From positions 1 to 64,000 of the forward strand of contig CAYYQN010000006.1 of assembly GCA_964473865.1 (NCBI GenBank): a DNA stretch of 64,000 nucleotides, read 5' to 3'. Each line of letters begins with the position of its first letter. Position 1 is the stretch's first letter. This DNA comes from CAIMUX01 sp964473865. Lineage in GTDB: Bacteria; Eisenbacteria; RBG-16-71-46; CAIMUX01. The notes beneath the pieces were generated by a model that saw only the letters and a program-made list of their open reading frames with translations, did no database searches and was not told the origin of the DNA. This document shows positions 46,178-58,170 of this stretch, in pieces. The translations under genes and the position numbers were made by a program.

Positions 46178-47101
46178 ATGGGCGGGGTCGGATTGGGCGG
46201 ACTGCACATCCTGCTCACGTACCAGTGCCTCCAGGAGTGCGATCACTGCTTCCTCTTCTGCGGGCCGCGAGCGTCCGGGACGTTCACGCGGGCGGACCTG
46301 CGGGACGCCATCCGACAGGCCGCAGACGCCGGCGTGGAGTGGCTCTATCTCGAAGGAGGCGAACCGTTCCTCTTCTACCCCCTCCTGCTGGAGGCCCTGC
46401 ACCAGGCTCGCGGCGCGGGTCTGCGTTGCGGTGTTGTCACCAACGGGTACTGGGCCACCTCCGAGGAAGACGCCGCGCTCTGGCTGCAGCCGCTCCTGGA
46501 CCTCGGGGTCGAGGACCTTTCGGTCTCCGAGGATCTGTTCCACTGCGAGGACCCGGATCGAAGCCCGGCCCGTACCGCCTACCAGACGGCGCAGCGCCTG
46601 GGGCTCCCGGTCGGGCGGATCTGCATCGAGCACCCGTTGCCCGCGCGCGGTGATGCTCGGCGGGGCGCCCCGGTCATGGGCGGCGAAGTCTCCTTCCGCG
46701 GACGCGCGGTCGAGAGACTCCTCGACGGCATTCCGCGCCGGCCCTACACGAGCTTCGCCGAGTGCCCCGACGAAGATCTGGCCCGGCCGGCGCGCGTGCA
46801 CCTCGATCCGTACGGCCACGTCTTCGTCTGCCAGGGGCTGTCGATCGGGAACGTGCGGGAGCGGCCTGTGCGCGAGATCTGGCGCGCGTATCGCCCGGCC
46901 GACCATCCGATCGTGGGGCCTCTGCTGCGGGGAGGGCCCGCGGAACTGGCGCGCGTCTACGGCCGGCCGGATGGGGAGGATTACGCGAGCGCGTGTCACC
47001 TCTGCTACTCCATCCGCCGGGGACTGATCGACCGGTTTCCCCTGCAGCTCTGCCCCCGGCAGGTCTATGGTCGGGGCGCGGAGGGGACGAGGTCATCCTG
47101 A
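46178..47101 (+). CDS. Radical SAM protein with SPASM-like C-terminal cysteines
   Basis: A 307-residue radical SAM enzyme. The cluster motif is CLQECDHC (CxxxCxxC) near residue 17, followed by YLEGGEPFLFY (the GGE motif that binds SAM) and VVTNGYW. The C-terminal part has further Cys residues (AECPDED, VFVCQGL, CHLCYSI), suggesting an auxiliary Fe-S cluster as in SPASM or twitch domains. The substrate is unknown and no precursor peptide was recognised nearby. The Shine-Dalgarno GAGGGAG supports the start. A nitroreductase lies upstream and a rhomboid protease downstream. Confidence 0.82.
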   Translation: MGGVGLGGLHILLTYQCLQECDHCFLFCGPRASGTFTRADLRDAIRQAADAGVEWLYLEGGEPFLFYPLLLEALHQARGAGLRCGVVTNGYWATSEEDAALWLQPLLDLGVEDLSVSEDLFHCEDPDRSPARTAYQTAQRLGLPVGRICIEHPLPARGDARRGAPVMGGEVSFRGRAVERLLDGIPRRPYTSFAECPDEDLARPARVHLDPYGHVFVCQGLSIGNVRERPVREIWRAYRPADHPIVGPLLRGGPAELARVYGRPDGEDYASACHLCYSIRRGLIDRFPLQLCPRQVYGRGAEGTRSS

Positions 47102-47150
47102 GCCGATCACTGCGGCCGGCGCGGACGCGGCCGGCGGAGGGATTCCGTCT

Positions 47151-47753
47151 GTGTCACTCGTATCGTCACCGCTGACCCTTCTGATACTCGTCCTTACGAG
47201 CGCCGCCAGCGTGGCCGGCTGGATGTCGCGCGACGCGATCCGCGACTTTGCCGAGTCTCCCTACGAGATCGTGAGGCACGGGCGCTGGTACCAGCTCATC
47301 TCCTCGGCGTTTCTCCACGCCGGACTGGGGCACCTCTTCCTGAACATGCTGACTCTCTACTTCTTCGGTCCGCTGGTGGAGCACGCGCTTCCGGGATGGC
47401 GGTTCCTGGTTCTCTACCTGGGCAGCACGCTCGCGGGAAGCGTGTGGACCCTCCTGGCGCACCAGCGGGAGCCGAACTACCGGGCGCTGGGCGCTTCGGG
47501 GGCGATCAGCGGCGTGGTCTTCAGCTTCGTGTTGTTTGAGCCGTGGTCCAGGATCTACATCTTTCTCGTGCCCATCGGGATCCCCGCGTTCCTGTTCGCC
47601 ATCGGCTATGTCCTCTTCTCGATCTTCGGCATGCGCCGGCAGCTGGGGCGGGTCGGTCACGAAGCGCACCTGGGCGGGGCGCTCGGTGGACTGCTCCTCA
47701 CGTTGCTCCTCCGGCCGGACTCCTTGGGGATCTTTCTCTCTCACTTTCGCTGA
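47151..47753 (+). CDS. Rhomboid family intramembrane serine protease
   Basis: A 200-residue membrane protein with six predicted helices. It has SSAFLHAGLGHLFLNML (the rhomboid L1/TM2 signature), the catalytic GASGAISG (Ser116) and HLGGALGG (His173), forming the Ser-His dyad. It would cleave membrane proteins within the bilayer. The start used is GTG at 47151, with GGCGGAGGG upstream. The longer frame from 47067 overlaps the radical SAM gene and adds unrelated sequence. Confidence 0.88.
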   Translation: MSLVSSPLTLLILVLTSAASVAGWMSRDAIRDFAESPYEIVRHGRWYQLISSAFLHAGLGHLFLNMLTLYFFGPLVEHALPGWRFLVLYLGSTLAGSVWTLLAHQREPNYRALGASGAISGVVFSFVLFEPWSRIYIFLVPIGIPAFLFAIGYVLFSIFGMRRQLGRVGHEAHLGGALGGLLLTLLLRPDSLGIFLSHFR

Positions 47754-48104
47754 GACAGGAAGCTGATCCGAGTGCGGACGGCGGCGGGCTCCGACCGCCG
47801 CGGGCCCCAGAAGGGGGAGAAGGGCGCCGGGGAAGACAGAGGTGGAAGCGACGCCGGCCGGCGCCCTGGCGGCAGTCGGTTTGGGGGGCGCGAGTTGCGC
47901 CGGTTTGCCCGCCGGTTGTCATCATCGAGACTTATGATCATCCTCGTGAACTTGAATGTCCGGGAATGATCGCTTGCCCTTGTACGCGTCCGGGGCGTAG
48001 CGTTTGTTCCAGCACGGGGTGCCGTGTGGACCGTCCAGGTGGCGGCCGGGAGGGGTGGCCGCGGAGGCTGATCCCGCTGTGTGTCTTCAGACGGAGGCAG
48101 TCGC
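47754..48104. other. Leader region upstream of the pyruvate:ferredoxin oxidoreductase gene
   Basis: A 351-bp gap. A comparatively AT-rich patch at 47915-47965 includes TTGTCA and TATGAT, but the two are only 11 nt apart, so they do not form a standard promoter. No Fnr-type palindrome and no convincing small gene were found. The downstream gene has GGAGG 7 nt before its ATG. Confidence 0.5.
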
Positions 48105-51707
<3,603 letters not shown>

Positions 51708-51728
51708 GCCGGGAAGGAGACAGGAACC

Positions 51729-52718
51729 ATGGATCTCAGCACGACCTACATGGGCCTGGCCCTGCGGAGCCCGCTCGTCCCTTCCGCCGGTCCGTACTCC
51801 GAGAAGCTGGACAGCACGAAGGCGCTGGAAGAGGCCGGAGCCGGCGCCGTCGTCCTGCATTCGCTTTTTGAGGAGCAGATCCGCCACGAGGAGCACGAGC
51901 TGATCAGGCACACCGAGGCGGGAACGGAGAGCTTCGCGGAGTCGCTCTCCTACTTCCCGGCTCAGTCGGAGTACCGCCTGGGCACCGAGCAGTACCTGCA
52001 CCAGATCGAGGGTGTCAAGAAGGCCCTGCATATCCCGGTCATCGCCAGCCTGAACGGGATGACCCCCGGCGGCTGGACCCGGTACGCGAAGAGGATGGAG
52101 AGTGCGGGAGCGGACGCGCTCGAGCTCAACATCTACTTCATGGCGACGGATCCGACCGAGGGTAGCGCGCAGGTCGAGGAGCGCTACCTGGAGATCGTCC
52201 GCGCGGTGAAGGCGCAGGTGAAGATCCCGGTCGCCGTCAAGCTCGGCCAGCAGTTCACCTCGATCGCCAACATGGCGCGGCGTCTGGACGAAGCCGGGGC
52301 AAACGGCCTTGTTCTCTTCAACCGCTTCTACCAGCCTGATCTCGACCTCGAGGCGCTGGAGGTCACCCCCCACCTTGTGCTTTCCACCTCCTGGGAAAGC
52401 CGTTTCGCCATGCGGTGGATCGGCGTCCTTCACGGGAAGATCAAGGCCGGGCTGGCGGCGACCGGGGGGGTGCACACCCCGGAAGACGTCGTGAAGCTCA
52501 TCATGTCCGGGGCGGATGTCGTGCAGGTCTGTTCGACGATCCTCACCCACGGGCCGAAGCGGCTCACCGAGATCGAGAAGGGGCTGCGCGAGTGGATGAC
52601 TGCCCACGAGTACGAGTCGGTGAAACAGATGCGAGGCTCCATGAGCCAGCGCAACGTCTCCGACCCGGCGTCCTATGCGCGCGCAAACTACATGAAGGTC
52701 CTGACCAGCTACCGGTAG
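51729..52718 (+). CDS. Dihydroorotate dehydrogenase-like flavoprotein
   Basis: A 329-residue TIM-barrel protein of the DHOD-like family: LRSPLVPSAGPYSE at the start, IPVIASLNGMTPGGW, IPVAVKLGQQFTS, and the phosphate-binding AATGGVHTPEDV. Residue positions that would contact orotate appear altered (LNGMT in place of a typical N-motif), and the gene lies behind nifJ rather than with pyr genes. It is more likely an accessory flavoprotein for pyruvate:ferredoxin oxidoreductase than a pyrimidine biosynthesis enzyme; that is inference from context. An intrinsic terminator follows. Confidence 0.85.
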   Translation: MDLSTTYMGLALRSPLVPSAGPYSEKLDSTKALEEAGAGAVVLHSLFEEQIRHEEHELIRHTEAGTESFAESLSYFPAQSEYRLGTEQYLHQIEGVKKALHIPVIASLNGMTPGGWTRYAKRMESAGADALELNIYFMATDPTEGSAQVEERYLEIVRAVKAQVKIPVAVKLGQQFTSIANMARRLDEAGANGLVLFNRFYQPDLDLEALEVTPHLVLSTSWESRFAMRWIGVLHGKIKAGLAATGGVHTPEDVVKLIMSGADVVQVCSTILTHGPKRLTEIEKGLREWMTAHEYESVKQMRGSMSQRNVSDPASYARANYMKVLTSYR

Positions 52719-52762
52719 CGGCAGGCCCGCCGCTCCGGCGCGGTGGGCCGTTCTGACGTGGG

Positions 52763-52793
52763 CCCCGGGAAAGGCGGTTCCGCCTTCCCGGGG
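52763..52793 (+). terminator. Rho-independent terminator of the nifJ operon
   Basis: A stem of about 14 bp (CCCCGGGAAAGGCGG against CCGCCTTCCCGGGG, one bulged A) with a tight TT loop, followed by TCTGTGTT. It lies 45 nt after the DHOD-like gene. Confidence 0.75.
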
Positions 52794-53311
52794 TCTGTGT
52801 TCTGCGGGCCGGCGATCGGTCCCTCGAAGGTGGCCGGAGGCGCAGCATGCGCCGTCCGATCCCGGCGCGCGAGACTTCGCGGAGCCAGGCCGGCCGTGCC
52901 GGATGCACGGGAACGCTCCCCGGCCGTGCAGACCGCACGACCCTCCGTCTCTTCCGGGGTCGACGGGTTGGCCGCTCACACCCGCGCCCGGTCCAAAAAC
53001 GGCCGATACGGCCGCGCAGGCCCGGCTCTCGCGCCGCCGAAGCGGCGGAGCCTCGCAATCGGCACGGTCCCGCGCGACCATCGGATAACCGATTCCCGGA
53101 CATTGCGATAGACTGTTTCCGGCGGCTTGGCCGGCCGGGATTGACACGTCTGGTACACTGCGGGAACGCCGTCGGCCGGAACCGGGCACGAACCTTACGG
53201 TTTGAGTCCGATTCTGAGGCGGACCGGCGGCGACGGCGGCGCGTGGAGCGCCGGGCACGACACTGGTCAGGGTCCCTACCTTCAACGCTCGGTAGCAGAC
53301 AGGCAACGCGG
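52794..53311. other. Long non-coding stretch before the PHP gene
   Basis: About 520 bp with no supported gene. It contains TTGACA (53141-53146) and, 7 nt later, an extended -10 element TGGTACACT (53151-53159). The latter is the best promoter candidate for the PHP gene and would give a leader of about 145 nt. Confidence 0.45.
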
Positions 53312-54301
53312 ATGTCCAGACACCAGGCTCCGAGGACCATCGAGGGCCGCGCTTTCGCTCCGGAAACGACTCTACGGCGAGCAGACCTCCATCTTCACTC
53401 CAACTATTCATACGACGTGCTCAACCTGCCCGAGCTGTCGCCGCGCGCCCTCTATGACAAGGCGATCGCCAGAGGGATGGGGTTCTTCTGCCTGACCGAT
53501 CACGAGACCCTGAGGGGGTACGAGGCGCTGCAGGGCGAGCTCCACGCGGAATACGGCGACCAGCCGCCGATCCCGCTCATCTCCGGGGTAGAGATCAAGG
53601 TCCGCGACCCCAAGATCCGCCACACCGTGCATGTCAACGTCCTGGGGCTTGATCGCTCCCACCTGGGGCAACTGGCGCGCCGGCGCCGCTGCATGCCGGA
53701 CTTTCTCGCCTACTGCCGGGATCGCGGCCTCTACCATGCCTACAACCATCCGTTCTGGTTCGAGCGGGGCGAGCGGGGCGATCTCGGGAGAATCACCGAG
53801 CTGATTGCCCAGTTCCCGGTGACCGAGCTGAACGCCGGCCGGATTCCGCAGCTCAATGGCCGGACCCGCGAGATCGCCCAGCGGTTCGGACGCGAGCTGG
53901 TGGCCACATCCGACTCGCATACGGGCCAGGTGGGCAAGGCCTGGACGGAGGCTCCCGGCGACACCCCCGCGGAGTACCTGTCGAACATCCGGGCGGGACG
54001 CGGCCGCGCCGTCCCTCACGACGCCTCGTTCCGCGAGTTCATGCGCGAGGTCATCGAGACCATCGATCTGGTGCTGGTGAAACAGGACGCCTTCACGCCG
54101 AAGCGGACCTTCCTCAAGCAACAGCCGGTCGCGCGCGCGATCGCCTGCGCCATCCTGGGGAACGAGACCCTGATGGGGCCGCGGGCTGTGAAGCGCGGCG
54201 TACAGCACGGGCTGGCGCTGCTGGCTCTGACGCCCGCCTACGCGTTCATCCTGCAGCAGCAGGCGATGCACTGGCGTCTGGGAGAGCCGATCGGAATCTG
54301 A
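53312..54301 (+). CDS. PHP domain metal-dependent phosphoesterase
   Basis: A 329-residue protein with a PHP domain: ADLHLHSNYSYD (metal-binding HxH), FFCLTDHET, GVEIKV, HAYNHPFWF and the later ATSDSHTG. These supply the usual His, Asp and Glu ligands for a trinuclear metal site. Relatives hydrolyse phosphomonoesters, nucleotides or oligonucleotides. The last ~90 residues are helical and outside the PHP core. The start is the ATG beginning MSRHQAPRTIEG; the open frame extends 155 codons further upstream but that part has no family features. A bidirectional terminator follows. Confidence 0.82.
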   Translation: MSRHQAPRTIEGRAFAPETTLRRADLHLHSNYSYDVLNLPELSPRALYDKAIARGMGFFCLTDHETLRGYEALQGELHAEYGDQPPIPLISGVEIKVRDPKIRHTVHVNVLGLDRSHLGQLARRRRCMPDFLAYCRDRGLYHAYNHPFWFERGERGDLGRITELIAQFPVTELNAGRIPQLNGRTREIAQRFGRELVATSDSHTGQVGKAWTEAPGDTPAEYLSNIRAGRGRAVPHDASFREFMREVIETIDLVLVKQDAFTPKRTFLKQQPVARAIACAILGNETLMGPRAVKRGVQHGLALLALTPAYAFILQQQAMHWRLGEPIGI

Positions 54302-54495
54302 TTCGCGCTTCCGCGGGCCGGCCACCCTTCCCCGCGGCACACTCTCAGGAGTCTTGACCCCGAGATCGGTCTGTCGACCGGGAAGCAGCCGGCAGAACGG
54401 GGGACAGTCTTTGCCGCCCGTGGACCGAGCCTGGCCGCAGGCGGCCCCGGGCGGATGTCGGAGGATGCGGGCGGATGCCGGCACCCCCGCATACG

Positions 54496-54529
54496 AAAGC
54501 CACCGCTACGATCTGGTAGCGGTGGCTTT
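54496..54529. terminator. Bidirectional intrinsic terminator
   Basis: A perfect 14-bp stem (AAAGCCACCGCTAC and its complement) with a 6-nt loop GATCTG, T-rich on the exit side of both strands. It lies between the convergent PHP gene and the PEP-CTERM gene and could stop transcripts from both. Confidence 0.8.
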
Positions 54530-54577
54530 ACTGTCGAGTCCGAAGATCTCGAACCGAGCGACGCTTCCTTGCGGAAC

Positions 54578-55270
54578 CTACTTGCGGTACTTCCGGATCC
54601 CGCCCCCGATCGCCAGGACGCCGGCGCCCAGGAACAGCAGCGCCAGCGACGTCGGCTCCGGAACCGGCGGAGTCTCGCGGTAGGTGTAGGTGACCGTCGC
54701 GGTGGCTTCGGCCTGGGTGTTGAAGATGGTGATCAGGTTTCCGGCGCCCGTGGCGCTGGACGTCCCGGCGGCTGCGATCGGCAGGAAGATCGATCCCACG
54801 CCGGTGAACAGGGCGAGGTCGCTCGCCGGCGGCGGGCTGTCAACCCCCGTCGAGGCATAGGCGGCCAGGCCGAAGTAGCTCCTCCCGGAGGGTCCGGCGA
54901 AGTCGATGACTCCGTCGAACGCGTCCACGTCGTCGCTGTTGTCGGCGACGGGTGTGGTCACCACGATCGTCGAAAGGTCGGGACGGGACAGCGTGATCTC
55001 CGCCTGCAGATAGGTCTCCACCGTCGTCGGCTCCGCATCCAGGCTCTCGAACTGGACGTTCCCCAGAACATTCCCTTCCAGGAAGAAGTGGATGCCGGTC
55101 AGCGTCCCCAGGCTCGGGTCAAACAGCGGAATCTCCAGCTGCCCGCTCCAGTTCGTCGTGGACATTGCGAACGTGTCGCTGAAGAAGATCGTGCCGGCCT
55201 GCGCCGGGCCAACCGCTCCCAGGGCGGTCACGAGGCATAACGCCCAGATCACCGATAGCTTCTTTTGCAT
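54578..55270 (-). CDS. Choice-of-anchor-type secreted protein, PEP-CTERM version
   Basis: A 230-residue exported protein with signal peptide MQKKLSVIWALCLVTALGAV...AQA. The mature domain (about residues 26-200) is beta-rich with FDPSLGTLTGI, FESLDAEP, DAFDGVIDFAG and ATGAGNLIT, the pattern of choice-of-anchor domains. The C-terminus is PPVPEPTSLALLFLGAGVLAIG with basic end RKYRK, a PEP-CTERM signal for exosortase. The divergent gene at 55839 encodes the same domain, without gaps by eye, but with a Cys-repeat/WGQIK tail instead. The Shine-Dalgarno AAGGAGAG is good. It reads from a minus-strand promoter at 55450-55479. Confidence 0.87.
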   Translation of the reverse strand: MQKKLSVIWALCLVTALGAVGPAQAGTIFFSDTFAMSTTNWSGQLEIPLFDPSLGTLTGIHFFLEGNVLGNVQFESLDAEPTTVETYLQAEITLSRPDLSTIVVTTPVADNSDDVDAFDGVIDFAGPSGRSYFGLAAYASTGVDSPPPASDLALFTGVGSIFLPIAAAGTSSATGAGNLITIFNTQAEATATVTYTYRETPPVPEPTSLALLFLGAGVLAIGGGIRKYRK

Positions 55271-55437
55271 GTTTCTCTCCTTGAGACTTGCCGAATAACC
55301 GCTAGACCCTGGGGATGATCCCCTGACTTCTCGCCAAACCACATAGGCGGAGACCCAGGTCCCAGGAATCGAATCCGCCTCTATGACAAGACACCGCGAG
55401 CACGCCGTCGGGCGCCCCCGCGAACGCAACAGAGGTT

Positions 55438-55462
55438 TGCGATGTAGCAAGGATACATCGCA
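55438..55462. promoter_or_regulatory. Inverted repeat overlapping the minus-strand -10
   Basis: TGCGATGTA-GCAAGGA-TACATCGCA has perfect 9-bp arms and a 7-nt centre. It covers the -10 of the PEP-CTERM gene promoter, a position suited to a repressor operator. Confidence 0.5.
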
Positions 55463-55479
55463 GCGATCCCTCCTGTCAA
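55450..55479 (-). promoter_or_regulatory. Promoter of the PEP-CTERM paralogue
   Basis: On the minus strand TTGACA (55479-55474), an 18-nt spacer and TATCCT (55455-55450). Expected start near 55443. Confidence 0.5.
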
Positions 55480-55631
55480 ATGAAGTTTCGCCATCGTCGA
55501 TGACAGACTCTCAGTCTCAAGAGGCAGCCCGCCGAGTCGTGGCCAGAAATACGACCGCTTGTGCGCTAGTCGCCACTGAGTTCCGGTGCCGGGGCGAGAC
55601 ATTCCGGCACCAAGTGGGCCACCGCGTTGGC

Positions 55632-55660
55632 TTGACCGATGATTCTCTATGGCGTAAGAT
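55632..55660 (+). promoter_or_regulatory. Promoter of the Cys-repeat paralogue
   Basis: TTGACC (55632-55637), a 17-nt spacer and TAAGAT (55655-55660). Expected start near 55668, about 170 nt before the ATG at 55839. Confidence 0.6.
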
Positions 55661-55838
55661 GTGAACCAAGGGCTCCCATTCGGGGTGCCGGCTCGGAAGC
55701 GCACTGCGAAAGGACTCTGCTGTTGTGCCACGCGATGCTGCTGCCGGAGCGGGAGCGCTCGGCGACGAAGGCAGCTGAGGTGTTGGAGAGGTCCAGCGGG
55801 TCGCCAACGCGATCCTGGACTCAGGGAAGGATACAGAG

Positions 55839-56987
55839 ATGAGACATTGGCCAAAGGTTTTCGGGGCTCTTGCCCTGCTCCTCTGTCTGACGGCCGTGGG
55901 TCCGGCGCATGCTGCGACGATCTCCTATAGCGACTCGTGTCCGATGGTCGCGACGAACTGGAGCAACACGCTGGACATCACGTTGTTTGACCCGAGCCTG
56001 GGGACGCTGACCGGCATCAACTTCTACCTCGCGGGGAGCGCAGAGGGAAACGTGCGGTTCGAGAGTCTGGACGCCCAGCCGGCGACGGTGCACTGCGTGT
56101 CGACGGCTGAGGTCACGCTGTCTCGGCCCGACTTCACGCCCATCGCGGTGACGCTTCCGATCGCGGACACGTACGACGATGTGACGGCATTCGACGGAGT
56201 CATCGACTTCGGTGGAACCTCGGGGAGAACCTATCTCGGCCTGACCGCGCAGGACTCCGAGACCGTTGACAGCCCGCCGCCACTGAGCGACCTGGTCCTG
56301 TTCACAGGTCCGGGGACGATTTCGCTGCCCGTGCGCGCCGTCGGATCCTCCCACGCCACCGGAGCGGGGAACCTCATCACGCAATTCCAGACCTGGGCCG
56401 CCGCCGAGCTGACGGTCACCTACACCTATGAGCCGACGCCCACCGGAGCCTGCTGCGACCTTGCGACCGGAGACTGCACGATCACCACGCAGGCCGAGTG
56501 CGGGTTCACCTGGCTCGGCGCGGACGTTCCCTGCAACCTCGAGACCTGCCCGGTGCCGCCGCCGCCGACGGGCGCCTGCTGCGACCACGCCACCGGCGAT
56601 TGCGTCGTGGTAGCGGAAATCGACTGCCCGTTTGACTGGCTCGGCGCCGATGTGCCGTGCAACGTGGAAACCTGCCCGCCGCCGCCTCCGGAGACGGGTG
56701 CCTGCTGCGACCACGCCACCGGCGATTGCACGGTCACGACGCAGGCCGGGTGCGGGTTCGACTGGCTCGGCGCCGGCGTGCCGTGCAACCTGGAGACGTG
56801 TCCGCCGCCTCCTCCGCCGACGGGCGCCTGCTGCGACCATGCCACCGGCAACTGCACGATCACGACGCAGGTTGACTGCGCGTTCGACTGGCTCGGCGTG
56901 GATGTGCCGTGCAACCTGGAGACGTGCGAGCCGCCGGTCCCGACCGAGCGCGCAAGCTGGGGGCAGATCAAGAACATCTACCGGTAG
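55839..56987 (+). CDS. Choice-of-anchor-type secreted protein, Cys-repeat/WGQIK version
   Basis: A 382-residue exported protein with signal peptide MRHWPKVFGALALLLCL...AHA. Residues about 25-200 are the same domain as in the divergent PEP-CTERM gene: FDPSLGTLTGI, FESLDAQP, AFDGVIDFGG, VDSPPPLSDL and ATGAGNLIT, with well over half the residues identical by eye and no gap. Residues about 203-363 are four tandem six-cysteine repeats (GACCDHATGDC...CNLETC) separated by proline-rich linkers. The end is SWGQIKNIYR. No PEP-CTERM is present. The tail nearly matches that of the unrelated protein at 35984-37417. The repeat-plus-tail module therefore seems to replace PEP-CTERM as the attachment device. 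Confidence 0.85.
   Translation: MRHWPKVFGALALLLCLTAVGPAHAATISYSDSCPMVATNWSNTLDITLFDPSLGTLTGINFYLAGSAEGNVRFESLDAQPATVHCVSTAEVTLSRPDFTPIAVTLPIADTYDDVTAFDGVIDFGGTSGRTYLGLTAQDSETVDSPPPLSDLVLFTGPGTISLPVRAVGSSHATGAGNLITQFQTWAAAELTVTYTYEPTPTGACCDLATGDCTITTQAECGFTWLGADVPCNLETCPVPPPPTGACCDHATGDCVVVAEIDCPFDWLGADVPCNVETCPPPPPETGACCDHATGDCTVTTQAGCGFDWLGAGVPCNLETCPPPPPPTGACCDHATGNCTITTQVDCAFDWLGVDVPCNLETCEPPVPTERASWGQIKNIYR
56445..56927 (+). repeat. Four tandem ~120-bp repeats encoding six-Cys modules
   Basis: Four units, each beginning with codons for GACCD and ending with codons for CN(L/V)ETC, joined by codons for Pro-rich linkers. Units two to four are strongly alike at DNA level (gcctgctgcgaccacgccac-type starts), indicating recent duplication or gene conversion. 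Confidence 0.85.
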
Positions 56988-57044
56988 CCTGAAGGGCATC
57001 ACCTGACGGCACCGGTCCGCGGCCGGGCCGCGGAAAAGGCAAGG

Positions 57045-57071
57045 CCCCGCTCCTCCACGTGAGGGGCGGGG
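57045..57071 (+). terminator. Rho-independent terminator
   Basis: An 11-bp stem (CCCCGCTCCTC with GAGGGGCGGGG, one G-T pair), 5-nt loop CACGT, followed by TTT. It lies 57 nt after the Cys-repeat paralogue. Confidence 0.75.
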
Positions 57072-57193
57072 TTTCCGCTGGTCCGAGCAGGGGCGCGGCC
57101 GGGTTCGCGTCTCGTACGGTCCGTCAGCGGCCGGGGAATCAGGCGCGCTCGAATCTGCTGAAACCGGGAGACCCGATCGGCGATACTCGCCCC

Positions 57194-58147
57194 ATGCGAG
57201 TCATCATCACCCCTTCCAGCGCCTTGCACACCGTGCCCGCGGGCTTTCCCGAGACTCCCGAGCGGCTCGAGTGGGCCGAAGCCGCCTGTCGGGACGCCGG
57301 CGCGCCGCCGGACCGACCCACCCCGGCGGAGTTCGAGCGCTACGATGCGGCCACCGGGGTCGGCTGGGTTCACACCGATGACCGGCTGAGGCGCCTCGCG
57401 GAGGGGGCGATTCCGTGGCGTGCGAAAATCGACACGCCGGAATGCCCGGTCAGTCCCGGCACGCCCGAGGCGGCGCTGGATGCCGTCCGCACGACGCTGT
57501 ATTCCCTCGATCAGGTCCTGGGTGAGCCCGACGGTGCGGCGCTCGCCCTCGTGCGCCCGCCGGGCCACCATGCGACTCCGCGGGCCGCGATGGGGTTCTG
57601 CTACCTGAACAACGTCGCGATCGCCGCCCGGTACGGACAGCAGAGGGGCCGGCCCCGCGTCGGCATCCTTGATTTCGATGTCCACCACGGCAACGGCACG
57701 CAGGAGATCTTCTGGGAGGACGCATCGGTCTTCTTCTGCAGCCTGCACGAGGATCCGCGGATGCAGTATCCCGGGAGCGGCTTCACCCATGAGAGGGGGG
57801 CCGGACCGGGATTGGGGACCACGCTGAACCTGCCGTTTGTCTCCGGGACAAGCGGGGAGCCCTGGCTGCGAGCCCTCACGGAACAAGCGCTACCGGCGGT
57901 CAGCGCGTTCCAGCCGGATCTGCTGCTGGTGAGCGCCGGTTTCGATTGTCACCGCGCGGATCCGCTCGGCGGGCTCCGCCTGGCGGGACCCGACTTCGCC
58001 CGCCTGGGCGAGCTCCTGTCGGAGCTGGGGAGGGCCCTCGCGGTACCGACGCTTCTGGTGCTCGAGGGTGGCTATCACCCGGCGTGCTTCAAGGATGGCC
58101 TGCGGCCGTTTCTCATCGCCTGGCGGGCCGCGCGCGAAGCCGGGTGA
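57194..58147 (+). CDS. Histone deacetylase superfamily hydrolase
   Basis: A 317-residue zinc hydrolase of the arginase/deacetylase fold. It has RPPGHHATPRAAMGFCYLNN (the His-His charge relay), DFDVHHGNGTQ (zinc-binding Asp and His) and SAGFDCHRADPLGG (second zinc-binding Asp). Bacterial members deacetylate acetoin-utilisation proteins, polyamines or other acyl-amines; which applies here is unknown. It starts at the ATG of MRVIITPSS; the open frame extends 45 codons upstream through the terminator and is not coding there. It is convergent with the OsmC gene, 23 nt away. Confidence 0.9.
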   Translation: MRVIITPSSALHTVPAGFPETPERLEWAEAACRDAGAPPDRPTPAEFERYDAATGVGWVHTDDRLRRLAEGAIPWRAKIDTPECPVSPGTPEAALDAVRTTLYSLDQVLGEPDGAALALVRPPGHHATPRAAMGFCYLNNVAIAARYGQQRGRPRVGILDFDVHHGNGTQEIFWEDASVFFCSLHEDPRMQYPGSGFTHERGAGPGLGTTLNLPFVSGTSGEPWLRALTEQALPAVSAFQPDLLLVSAGFDCHRADPLGGLRLAGPDFARLGELLSELGRALAVPTLLVLEGGYHPACFKDGLRPFLIAWRAAREAG

Positions 58148-58170
58148 TCCTGCTCGCCTCCCGTTTCCGA

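Larger units (their letters stand above)
55271..55838. other. Divergent promoter region of the paralogue pair
   Basis: A 568-bp non-coding region holding one promoter for each direction, each giving a leader of about 170 nt, plus an inverted repeat over the minus-strand -10 (55438-55462) and a short GGGGAT-G-ATCCCC repeat in the minus-strand leader (55312-55324). No gene was found in it. Confidence 0.55.

Noticed and set aside
47772..47969. 65-codon plus-strand frame in the gap before nifJ
   Set aside because: GTG start without Shine-Dalgarno, Arg/Gly-rich composition, and no resemblance to any protein; probably chance.
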